A DNA stretch of 64,000 nt from Bacteriovoracaceae bacterium UBA6144 (GTDB lineage Bacteria > Bdellovibrionota > Bacteriovoracia > Bacteriovoracales > Bacteriovoracaceae), in the NCBI GenBank assembly GCA_002435705.1, contig DIVA01000059.1, positions 79,128-143,127 on the forward strand. Reading direction: 5' to 3'. Positions 57,594 to 64,000 of the stretch are shown here, one piece after another. Under the pieces are notes generated by a model, which did no database searches, had not been told where the DNA came from, and saw only the letters and a list, made by a program, of their open reading frames with translations. The position numbers and the translations under genes are program-made. How positions within the stretch are numbered: the stretch's first letter is position 1; every line of letters begins with the position of its first letter.

Positions 57594-58669
57594 TACTTCC
57601 CATCTGTAAACTCAGCATAAATTGAGCCAAGTTTAATCTTTGCCTGCATTTTTAAAAGCCTGCGCTCTTGATCATCCGAAAACCATAAAGTCATGTCTCC
57701 ACTCTTAAGAGTGCGGCCTGTATATTGACTCGAGGCCTGGACGCGAATAGTGGAAACTTTGCCGCTCTTAATTTTTATTTCTTCACGCTTCTCAACTGTC
57801 GCAGTCACCACAAGGACCTTGGCTTTATTGACGACTGGGATCGTATAGACCTCTCCGTTTCTAAGAGGCATCCCACGCAAAAGCCAAAGTACGCTGAGTG
57901 GATCAATGTACCAATGAGGGATAGGTCCTTCCCATTTTTTTGAGCTCTCTTCCTTATTCTTCACAGCCTTTTGATAGGCGCTGGTTTTCAAAAGCTCACG
58001 ATCATAGAGTTGAACCTCATTTACATTCTGAGAACTTTCTTTCTGAATGAGATTGTAGCGCTTGGAAGTAAAGCTCTCACTGTCCACGAAAGTATCTAAC
58101 TGATCATCGATCTCGTAGATGGCACTGTAGAAAGGAGCTGACTTAAAAAATGCCTGGAAGTGATGAACGGGCTTATCTCCCATCATCTTCAGACCCCGGT
58201 AGCCCACCACAACTTTTCCTACTGTCATGCCCATGTAATCCACGTCCAACATGATCTTTTCATCTTTGTTCAGATAAGGTCTAAACTGTTCCCAAGTTGA
58301 TTTTGTTTTTTGATCAAGCTCTTTGAGTTCAGCGGGATAATCCTCCGGATAGATCGATTTAATAACAGGAGCACTACTCTCTTTCTTTTTTCCTTTTGCA
58401 TCCACCTTCGCCTTGATGATTGGCTTCACTTCAGGCTTTGACGATTTAATTAATGTCTTTGGTGGATTTGTCGTCACGGGAGCAGGAGTCACCTCTTGAA
58501 CCGAGAACTTATCGACTTCCTGTTGATCGATCCCTATCTGAGATAACTGTGAGTCATCAACTTCTTTATCAGCTTTAAACCATTTCGAAACGTCCTTAGA
58601 GTTCCAAGCACAGCTAGTCAAAAAGCTAAGAGAGAGCATGAGAGATGCACAAAAATGGAGATATTTCAT
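57593..58669 (-). CDS. DUF3108 lipoprotein
   Basis: A 358-residue lipoprotein (lipobox LTSC, Cys20). The first 110 residues after the anchor are low-complexity (Lys, Pro, Glu). The DUF3108 domain covers about 130-355 and starts at EKIMLDVDYMGMTVGKVVVGYRG, the typical 'dark' beta-barrel-like signature. Family members are outer-membrane or periplasmic proteins of unknown role. It begins 9 nt after lpxK, so it is part of the lpx operon and may take part in LPS or envelope assembly. Confidence 0.78.
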   Translation of the reverse strand: MKYLHFCASLMLSLSFLTSCAWNSKDVSKWFKADKEVDDSQLSQIGIDQQEVDKFSVQEVTPAPVTTNPPKTLIKSSKPEVKPIIKAKVDAKGKKKESSAPVIKSIYPEDYPAELKELDQKTKSTWEQFRPYLNKDEKIMLDVDYMGMTVGKVVVGYRGLKMMGDKPVHHFQAFFKSAPFYSAIYEIDDQLDTFVDSESFTSKRYNLIQKESSQNVNEVQLYDRELLKTSAYQKAVKNKEESSKKWEGPIPHWYIDPLSVLWLLRGMPLRNGEVYTIPVVNKAKVLVVTATVEKREEIKIKSGKVSTIRVQASSQYTGRTLKSGDMTLWFSDDQERRLLKMQAKIKLGSIYAEFTDGK

Positions 58670-58678
58670 ATTGAAATT

Positions 58679-59755
58679 TTAAGAGCTTATCTGATCTGTA
58701 TCAAGATGGAGAACTTTTCCAAGAGCCTGAGTAAAACTGTCCTCACCATTCATGAAGGACATTTTTACTTTCAAATAAACTAAACGAGGGTCACGAGAGA
58801 CCTGCTTAAGTTTCACCATATCTTTTTCGGAGCAAACCACCGCACATGAGTGATGATTGGCCTTAAAGAGGACTTCGTTAACATCCTCTTGGCTAAAAAA
58901 GTAGTGATCAGAAAAACTAACACGCTCAACTATATTCATCCCGAGCTGCTCAAGCGAGCGGTAGAAAGAATCCGGTGAAGCAATCGCGGTGAGGGCGACA
59001 ACAGAGAGCGACTTCAGATCGGCCAGCTCATACACAAGTTGGTCATGACAGTCATAGACACCAATAGGTCGATAGAAAATTTCACACCAGAGTGGTCCGT
59101 GATGGAAGTGGGAAGAAATGAAATTTTTAAGATTTAATCTTTCTTCATCACTCACCATATCCGAGCGGCTAACCAAGATGGCATCGGCATCCTTCAGCGC
59201 AGTGAGCCCTTCCCGCATATAGCCCAGAGGAGCAGTTTTATACATACTCAAAGGCATGGTGGCATCAAAGAGCACAATATTAAATGAGCGATAGATTTTT
59301 AGATGCTGAAAGCCATCATCCAAAAGAACCACATCCGGATTAATGTCAGGGAAAAATCTTTTAAGATTCGCAGCACGGTTGCGCCCAACGATCACTGCCC
59401 CCTTTCGCATCTTGGAAGCAATCATGAGAGGCTCATCACCATACTCATGAGGATTAAGGCGAAAGCGCTGACCTGATCTAAGCAGACCCGCAGACTTTTC
59501 CAGACTACCTTTGTAGCCGCGGGTGAGCACAACAGGAACTTTGTTTTTATCAGCCAGATAATCAGCGAGCCACATAATCGTGGGAGTCTTGCCTGTTCCA
59601 CCGAAACTGAGATTACCTACAGAAATAACCGGCACCTTGAAATAGTGACGCTTAATAAAGCCGTACTCATAGCACGAGCGACGGACACGATAAAACGATT
59701 CCCACAGCCAGGAAAGTGGCATCAGAAATGCTGATTTTATTTTCTCAAGATTCAT
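58679..59755 (-). CDS. lpxK: Tetraacyldisaccharide 4'-kinase
   Basis: LpxK phosphorylates the 4' position of the lipid A disaccharide. The 358-residue protein has a membrane-associated N-terminus, Walker A SFGGTGKTP at about 52-60, VVLTRGYKG, VGRNRAAN, and the Walker-B-like VVLLDDGFQHLKI. It overlaps lpxB by 11 nt. Since Bdellovibrio lipid A can lack phosphates, the retention of lpxK is of interest; I cannot tell the final structure from sequence. Confidence 0.93.
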   Translation of the reverse strand: MNLEKIKSAFLMPLSWLWESFYRVRRSCYEYGFIKRHYFKVPVISVGNLSFGGTGKTPTIMWLADYLADKNKVPVVLTRGYKGSLEKSAGLLRSGQRFRLNPHEYGDEPLMIASKMRKGAVIVGRNRAANLKRFFPDINPDVVLLDDGFQHLKIYRSFNIVLFDATMPLSMYKTAPLGYMREGLTALKDADAILVSRSDMVSDEERLNLKNFISSHFHHGPLWCEIFYRPIGVYDCHDQLVYELADLKSLSVVALTAIASPDSFYRSLEQLGMNIVERVSFSDHYFFSQEDVNEVLFKANHHSCAVVCSEKDMVKLKQVSRDPRLVYLKVKMSFMNGEDSFTQALGKVLHLDTDQISS

Positions 59756-60878
59756 ACTTCATCTCACGGGCCATCATATTACCCACCTGCGTTTCACCAT
59801 GCGAAAGCATATCAGGTAAGCGCGCTAGGTCTTGTCTTATTTTTTCCCAATCGGAGCTAGAGCGCCACCATTTTGTTACCGCCAAGGCCATAAGTTGCGG
59901 TTGAGCCTGCTGCTGAAGGAACTCTGGAAATACCATTTTATCGAGGATCAGATTGGTGAGCGAGACAGCTTTTTGATAATTAATAATCTTTCTCACGATA
60001 AATTCATTAAAAAGACTTGTGTGGTACGCCACAACAGTAGGAACACCTAGAAGCCCTGTTCCCATAGTGACTGTTCCAGAAGCTGCCAGTGCCGCATCGG
60101 CGTGAAGGAGGTGCTCAGGGAGCTCTTCAGGAATAATCCAGTGATCCACAACTTCTCGGGCCACATCATAGAGAGCTGCATCAAGGTGAGAAACTTTTGA
60201 GAGAGTCACCACCATCTGCGGGAACTGTTCTTTTAGAATTTTAATCGTTTCGACGAACTTGGGTAAAAGCGGAAGGACCTCGGAGCGACGGCTGCCAGGC
60301 AGAACAATCAAGTGAGGCTCTGTAAGCAAACGAGGTGACCAAGGACGTACTTGTAATTTCTGAACCTGAGCACTCCACGCTTGAGTTAGCGGATGAGGGA
60401 TAGAAATCTGCTGATTTACACCGCGATCACGAAACCACTTTTCTTCGAAAGGCAGAATGGTAAAAAGTTTGTAAGTACATTTAGATAAGGTCTGCGCTCG
60501 CCACGGTCTCCAGGCCCAGGCCTGAGGGGCCACATAGTACCAGACACGAATCCCTTTTTTGGTGAGTCGCTGTGCGAGACGAAGATTGAAATCTTGAAAA
60601 TCAATTAGGATGGCATCTTGAGTTTTCCTTCTCACTGCTTCTTGGGTGAGAAAATCGAGTGCCTTTTTATAGTAGGCAAACTTACTTATCACTTCACTAA
60701 ATCCCATCGTGGAGAAATCTTTAAGGTGATAACAAAGCTCCATGCCACGGGCACTGAGAAGATCCCCACCCACTCCCCACAGCTCTATGTCGGGACGATT
60801 TTTTTGAAGATCTGGGATAAAACCCAGAGCATGCTCTTCGCCGGATGGTTCACCTGCAATCAGCAGGACCTTAGCCAT
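59745..60878 (-). CDS. lpxB: Lipid-A-disaccharide synthase
   Basis: LpxB (GT19) joins UDP-diacylglucosamine and lipid X. The 377-residue protein begins with VLLIAGEPSGEEHALG and has MGFSEVI, LIDFQDFNLRLA, YYVAPQAWAWR, LPGSRRSEV, and ASGTVTMGTGLLGVPTVVAY, all diagnostic. I choose the ATG at 60878; upstream in-frame codons are read-through into the oxidoreductase gene. It overlaps the oxidoreductase by 8 nt. Confidence 0.95.
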   Translation of the reverse strand: MAKVLLIAGEPSGEEHALGFIPDLQKNRPDIELWGVGGDLLSARGMELCYHLKDFSTMGFSEVISKFAYYKKALDFLTQEAVRRKTQDAILIDFQDFNLRLAQRLTKKGIRVWYYVAPQAWAWRPWRAQTLSKCTYKLFTILPFEEKWFRDRGVNQQISIPHPLTQAWSAQVQKLQVRPWSPRLLTEPHLIVLPGSRRSEVLPLLPKFVETIKILKEQFPQMVVTLSKVSHLDAALYDVAREVVDHWIIPEELPEHLLHADAALAASGTVTMGTGLLGVPTVVAYHTSLFNEFIVRKIINYQKAVSLTNLILDKMVFPEFLQQQAQPQLMALAVTKWWRSSSDWEKIRQDLARLPDMLSHGETQVGNMMAREMKYES

Positions 60879-61827
60879 AGATTTTGACCGTTGAACGAGT
60901 TTCAAGCGCCGCCAATACGGCTTCTACCAGCTCCACGGCTCGCACGCCGTCACGACCTGAAACCATCGGTGCTCTACGATTGAGAATAGCTGCATAAAAC
61001 GCTTCTTGCTCAATCAGAAGATGATCTCTTTTGGCGTAGCTCTCTGTTTGAGTGAACACTCCTTCACTTATTTGATCAGCCGGCGCGTGGGAGATGGTGT
61101 TGCGAAAAAGATCGACTTTCACTAAGCCTTTACGGCTACACATCTCAAGTGAACGTTCTTCTTCAACGTGATTTCGTCCCACTGTAATAAAAGCGGTGAT
61201 GTCATCTTTGAGGCGAAGTTCAGCTGTGACGTGATCCCAGTGATTGGTGCGAATTTTCTGACCCCAGGCACTCACCGAGACAACATCCTTACCCGTTAAC
61301 CAAAGTACCAGATCAATATCATGAATCATCAAATCTTGAACGACGTCCACATCCGTCGCTCTTCCCTTGAAGGGAGCGTAGCGATTGATACGGATGATGG
61401 CATCTTTCTCTGTCGTACGGAAGTAGTCGCTTAGTTTTTCCCAAGCCTCATGGCAGCGCTCAGAGTGGCCTACTTGTAAAACAAGCTTCTTCTCAAGGGC
61501 CAGAGCTTCAATATCTTTAGATTGCTGTGTGGTTGAAGCTAAGGGTTTTTCGCAGAATACATGCTTGCCAGCTTTTAATAACTGCATGGCCAGGTCATGA
61601 TGCAGACTTGTGGGAGTAACAATCACAGCGGCATCAAACTCACTTTTAATGTCCTGCCAGCTACTTAAAACTTTCACACCCGGATGGTCCTCTTGAGCTT
61701 TTTGAATATTAGGCTCGAAGGTTTCAATGATAGCGATGAGGTCACAGCTCTCTTTGAGGGCAGCAGCTTTCTGTGCATGCCACTTGCCCAAGAATCCATA
61801 GCCGATCACGATCGTTTTAACTTTCAT
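60871..61827 (-). CDS. Gfo/Idh/MocA oxidoreductase in the lpx operon, GnnA candidate
   Basis: A 318-residue NAD(P)-dependent sugar oxidoreductase. The Rossmann motif is VIGYGFLGKWHA (residues 7-18); the EKPLAST segment gives the catalytic Lys, and the C-terminal alpha/beta domain holds DLMIHDIDLVLWL with the His/Asp pair. Its place, between lpxA and lpxB, matches GnnA, which oxidises the 3-OH of UDP-GlcNAc so that a transaminase (GnnB) can make UDP-GlcNAc3N for N-acylated lipid A. No GnnB is in the window. The role is inferred from context; other UDP-sugar oxidations are possible. Confidence 0.8.
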   Translation of the reverse strand: MKVKTIVIGYGFLGKWHAQKAAALKESCDLIAIIETFEPNIQKAQEDHPGVKVLSSWQDIKSEFDAAVIVTPTSLHHDLAMQLLKAGKHVFCEKPLASTTQQSKDIEALALEKKLVLQVGHSERCHEAWEKLSDYFRTTEKDAIIRINRYAPFKGRATDVDVVQDLMIHDIDLVLWLTGKDVVSVSAWGQKIRTNHWDHVTAELRLKDDITAFITVGRNHVEEERSLEMCSRKGLVKVDLFRNTISHAPADQISEGVFTQTESYAKRDHLLIEQEAFYAAILNRRAPMVSGRDGVRAVELVEAVLAALETRSTVKIYG

Positions 61828-61832
61828 GTCTT

Positions 61833-62630
61833 TTATCCAATCATAAAGGGAGCGATCCCGATTTCAGATTTTTTGATGAACTCAGAAATTTCTTTCACTA
61901 TCGGATTATTGGCAAACTCTGCCATGAGCTCCGGATGAGAGATGAAAGCACGAGGAGCAAGGGCCGAAGACTCCATCGTACGGTAGAAATCAACGACTTC
62001 AGAAATAATCGCCTTATCGTGACCCTGGCGCTTAAGACCGATGATATTGATCCCTTTGAGCCGCACACGATTACCATAAGCGGTACAGAAATTAGGGATG
62101 TCACGGTCGATGGCTGAACCACCACCGATGTAGGCCCCACGACCGAGAGAGACGAATTGAGAAATCGCTGTGCTACCGCCGATGATCACACGGTTACCAA
62201 TATTCACATGGCCCGCAAGCATCACAGCATTCACGAAAGAGACGTTATCGCCAATTGTACAGTCGTGAGCAATGTGACATGAAGCCATGAAAAGTGAGTT
62301 ATTACCGATAACAGTTTTACCATCTTGTTTAAGAGTTCCGCGGTGAATAGAGACATATTCACGAAAGTTATTGCCATCACCAATAATTGTTTGAGTGGGT
62401 TCACCTTTGTAGGAATTATCCTGAGGAGGAGCACCTATCGAGCAGAACTGAGAGAACTTATTATTTTTTCCGATTGTGGTATGGCCTTCCACCACCACAT
62501 GACTGATCAGTTCAGTGCCCGCACCGATGGAAACGTTTGGCCCAACCAAACAGAACGGACCGATTTTCACACCTTCAGCAATTTTTGCTTCAGGGTGAAC
62601 GCTGGCCAGAGGATGAATTTGTGTCGTCAT
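61833..62630 (-). CDS. lpxA: UDP-N-acetylglucosamine acyltransferase
   Basis: LpxA transfers a 3-hydroxyacyl chain from ACP to UDP-GlcNAc (or UDP-GlcNAc3N), the first step of lipid A. The 265-residue protein is a left-handed beta-helix of hexapeptide repeats. The catalytic His is in [29 protein letters not shown] is the family signature. The position of E. coli His160 (TAVHQF) is Ser here (TAISQF), which touches the substrate side. It starts 3 nt after fabZ. Confidence 0.95.
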   Translation of the reverse strand: MTTQIHPLASVHPEAKIAEGVKIGPFCLVGPNVSIGAGTELISHVVVEGHTTIGKNNKFSQFCSIGAPPQDNSYKGEPTQTIIGDGNNFREYVSIHRGTLKQDGKTVIGNNSLFMASCHIAHDCTIGDNVSFVNAVMLAGHVNIGNRVIIGGSTAISQFVSLGRGAYIGGGSAIDRDIPNFCTAYGNRVRLKGINIIGLKRQGHDKAIISEVVDFYRTMESSALAPRAFISHPELMAEFANNPIVKEISEFIKKSEIGIAPFMIG

Positions 62631-62633
62631 AGA

Positions 62634-63128
62634 TTACTCCAACTTTAGACTGGCCATGAAGCTTGACTCACTGATGAGCTCTCCGTTGCAGTGAATTTCA
62701 GCCGAATAATTCGTCATGATTCCTCTGACTTTAGTGAGCGTTGTAGTGATGTCGAGGACCATCCCAGGGACTACAGGTTTTCTGAATTTTGCTTTTTCAA
62801 CTGCTAAAAGTGCCACATCAAGTTTAGCTTCTTCGAGAGGTCCTTTGATCGCGTGGATCATGAGGAACGCTGAAGCTTGCGCCATCATTTCCACTTGCAC
62901 GACACCAGGTAAGATGGGGTGCCCAGGAAAATGGCCCTCGAGAACTTTAGTCTGTTCGTTCACAGTGTAGCGACAGTGGGTTTTACCACCGACAAGTTCT
63001 GACGGAATAAGTGGTTTAGCTTTTGCTCTCATCGCTTCCGGCAACTCAACTCCTACAACTTCATCGATAAAGAGAAAGGGATCTCTGTGAGGAAGAAATT
63101 GCATCACTTGTTTCTTATTCATTAGCAT
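62634..63128 (-). CDS. fabZ: 3-hydroxyacyl-ACP dehydratase FabZ
   Basis: FabZ dehydrates 3-hydroxyacyl-ACP in fatty acid elongation and competes with LpxA/LpxD for their substrate. The 164-residue hot-dog protein has LPHRDPFLFIDEV, the catalytic His in GHFPGHPILPGV and the Glu in VEMMAQASAF. AGGAG lies 6 nt before the ATG. Its position between lpxD and lpxA is the common one. Confidence 0.95.
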   Translation of the reverse strand: MLMNKKQVMQFLPHRDPFLFIDEVVGVELPEAMRAKAKPLIPSELVGGKTHCRYTVNEQTKVLEGHFPGHPILPGVVQVEMMAQASAFLMIHAIKGPLEEAKLDVALLAVEKAKFRKPVVPGMVLDITTTLTKVRGIMTNYSAEIHCNGELISESSFMASLKLE

Positions 63129-63137
63129 AACTAACTC

Positions 63138-64000
63138 CTAGCTTTTGAGAGCGTTTTTTCTCACCCAGGCAACAGTTCGCATCCACTCTTTAATATCTTT
63201 GGCGGGGTGACCACCGAGAACAGATTTCGCTGGGAAGACGGCACCTTCATTAATCATGGCACCACCAGCGCATTGAGTGCCCATCCCTAGATGAGAATCA
63301 GGGCCAACCGCAACACGACCACCGAGCACCACGAAATCTTCTAAGACTGCACTGCCGGCCACACCAGCTTGGCCACAGAGCACACAGCCCTTACCAATTT
63401 TTACATTATGACCGACCTGTACCTGATTATCGATCTTTGTTCCACTACCGATAACCGTCGGAGTAAATGCTCCCATATCAATACTACAATTAGATCCAAT
63501 CTCAACATGGTCGTGAATCTCCACGCCTCCCATGTGCCAAATTTTATGATGAACACCTTTATCAAACACGTAACCAAACCCATCACTGCCGACGGTCGTA
63601 TTGGCGTGAATTCGTACATTCTTTCCAATTTTAGTGAAAGGCATTAGGACAACGTTAGCGAAAAGCTCCGTGTTTTCCCCTACGCTGACATGGCTTGAAA
63701 TCACGACCCCGGGATGTAGTTTTACATTCGCTCCCAACGATACGTTCTCACCGATGAAAACCCCCTGAGCGATGATCACGGTGGGATCGATGTCGCAGTT
63801 ACCGAGTTGGCGACCATCGAGCGCATTCTGAATACCAGAAAACTTTTCATCATAAAATGGACGAGAAATCCGAGTGATGGAAAGGGGAATATTAGGACTT
63901 GTGAAGACTGAGAGAGAACGCTGTGTGAGACTAGTCTGTGTCGCCTCATCAAGTTGGCCCCAAAGTTTTACATCGAGTATCAGGGCACCAGATGTTGTGG
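63138..64000 (-). CDS. lpxD: UDP-3-O-acylglucosamine N-acyltransferase (5' end beyond window)
   Basis: LpxD adds the second acyl chain, on N2, to the LpxA/LpxC product. The reading frame is open to the right edge, so the N-terminus is missing; the visible 286 residues include part of the uridine-binding N-domain (the frame before 63779 reads TSLTQRSLSVFTSPNIPLS and onward), then the hexapeptide beta-helix. The catalytic His is in QVQVGHNVKIGKGCVL, with FGYVFDKGVHHKI before it. An internal GTG at 63779 is not the start, because conserved LpxD sequence precedes it. Confidence 0.93.
   Translation of the reverse strand, partial: TTSGALILDVKLWGQLDEATQTSLTQRSLSVFTSPNIPLSITRISRPFYDEKFSGIQNALDGRQLGNCDIDPTVIIAQGVFIGENVSLGANVKLHPGVVISSHVSVGENTELFANVVLMPFTKIGKNVRIHANTTVGSDGFGYVFDKGVHHKIWHMGGVEIHDHVEIGSNCSIDMGAFTPTVIGSGTKIDNQVQVGHNVKIGKGCVLCGQAGVAGSAVLEDFVVLGGRVAVGPDSHLGMGTQCAGGAMINEGAVFPAKSVLGGHPAKDIKEWMRTVAWVRKNALKS

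Noticed and set aside
63138..63779. lpxD starting at the GTG at 63779
   Set aside because: The frame stays open to the window edge and the upstream translation matches the LpxD N-terminal domain, so the true start is outside.
1..64000. tRNA genes, CRISPR arrays, prophage or insertion sequences
   Set aside because: No cloverleaf, no regularly spaced repeats, and no transposase, integrase or phage structural gene was recognised by reading.

Overview
The window looks like a chromosomal segment of a Gram-negative, Bdellovibrio/Bacteriovorax-type bacterium (Bdellovibrionota). The evidence for Gram-negative is direct: lipid A genes (lpxD, fabZ, lpxA, lpxB, lpxK), LPS export genes (lptC/lptA-like, lptB), a Kdo-pathway isomerase, lnt, a TonB-dependent receptor and many lipoproteins. 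The lineage is an inference from gene order and protein style, not from a marker-gene comparison. Coding density is very high. Most genes are housekeeping. I see no tRNA, rRNA, CRISPR array, prophage or insertion sequence.

Layout. 1-5.2 kb: murA (cut by the window edge), a methyltransferase, then prmC, prfA, a DUF1385 protein and rho on the minus strand. 5.4-14.3 kb: dinB-ruvX-mltG, a trypsin-fold lipoprotein that has lost its catalytic His and Ser, a DksA-type factor, a secreted subtilase, lnt and kdsD. 14.3-18.3 kb: envelope and unknown proteins, an inositol-phosphatase-family enzyme, yacG and a class IV aminotransferase. 18.3-24.2 kb: one plus-strand run with overlapping ends that encodes an IlvC-like reductase, panB, coaX, coaBC, panC and hflX, followed by a small DnaA-domain-I-like protein. 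24.6-29.3 kb: a receiver-domain protein with a 33-residue membrane microprotein, and a cobalamin riboswitch in front of a BtuB-like receptor. 29.2-32.8 kb: hpf, rpoN, lptB and an lptC/lptA-like gene. 32.9-41.2 kb: mutS, an RDD-like protein, a 24-residue microprotein, aspS, a DUF192 lipoprotein, an ftsB-like gene and a DEAD-box helicase. 41.3-50.9 kb: envelope and unknown genes, pepD, a deaminase, a 41-residue histone-H1-like protein, and clpA/clpS. 50.9-56.3 kb: an RlmK-type methyltransferase, a sphingomyelinase-like secreted protein, two secreted unknowns and rpsA. 56.4-64 kb: a lipid A operon read leftwards as lpxD-fabZ-lpxA-(Gfo/Idh/MocA oxidoreductase)-lpxB-lpxK-DUF3108 lipoprotein-glycosyltransferase.

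The most interesting signals are these. (1) The pantothenate/CoA operon carries an IlvC-fold protein where a ketopantoate reductase is needed, and a class IV aminotransferase is divergent from it; together they could turn scavenged valine into CoA precursors. (2) An oxidoreductase sits inside the lpx operon in the position of GnnA, which points to a diamino-sugar lipid A. (3) LptC-like and LptA-like halves are fused in one protein. (4) Several genes lack a Shine-Dalgarno sequence and instead have a -10 box 5-7 nt before the ATG, which suggests frequent leaderless mRNAs. (5) Inverted repeats lie over the ribosome-binding site or start codon of several genes (an ftsB-like gene, an RDD-like gene and a small secreted protein). 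(6) There are three very small genes: the lysine/alanine-rich H1-like protein and two single-span membrane peptides.
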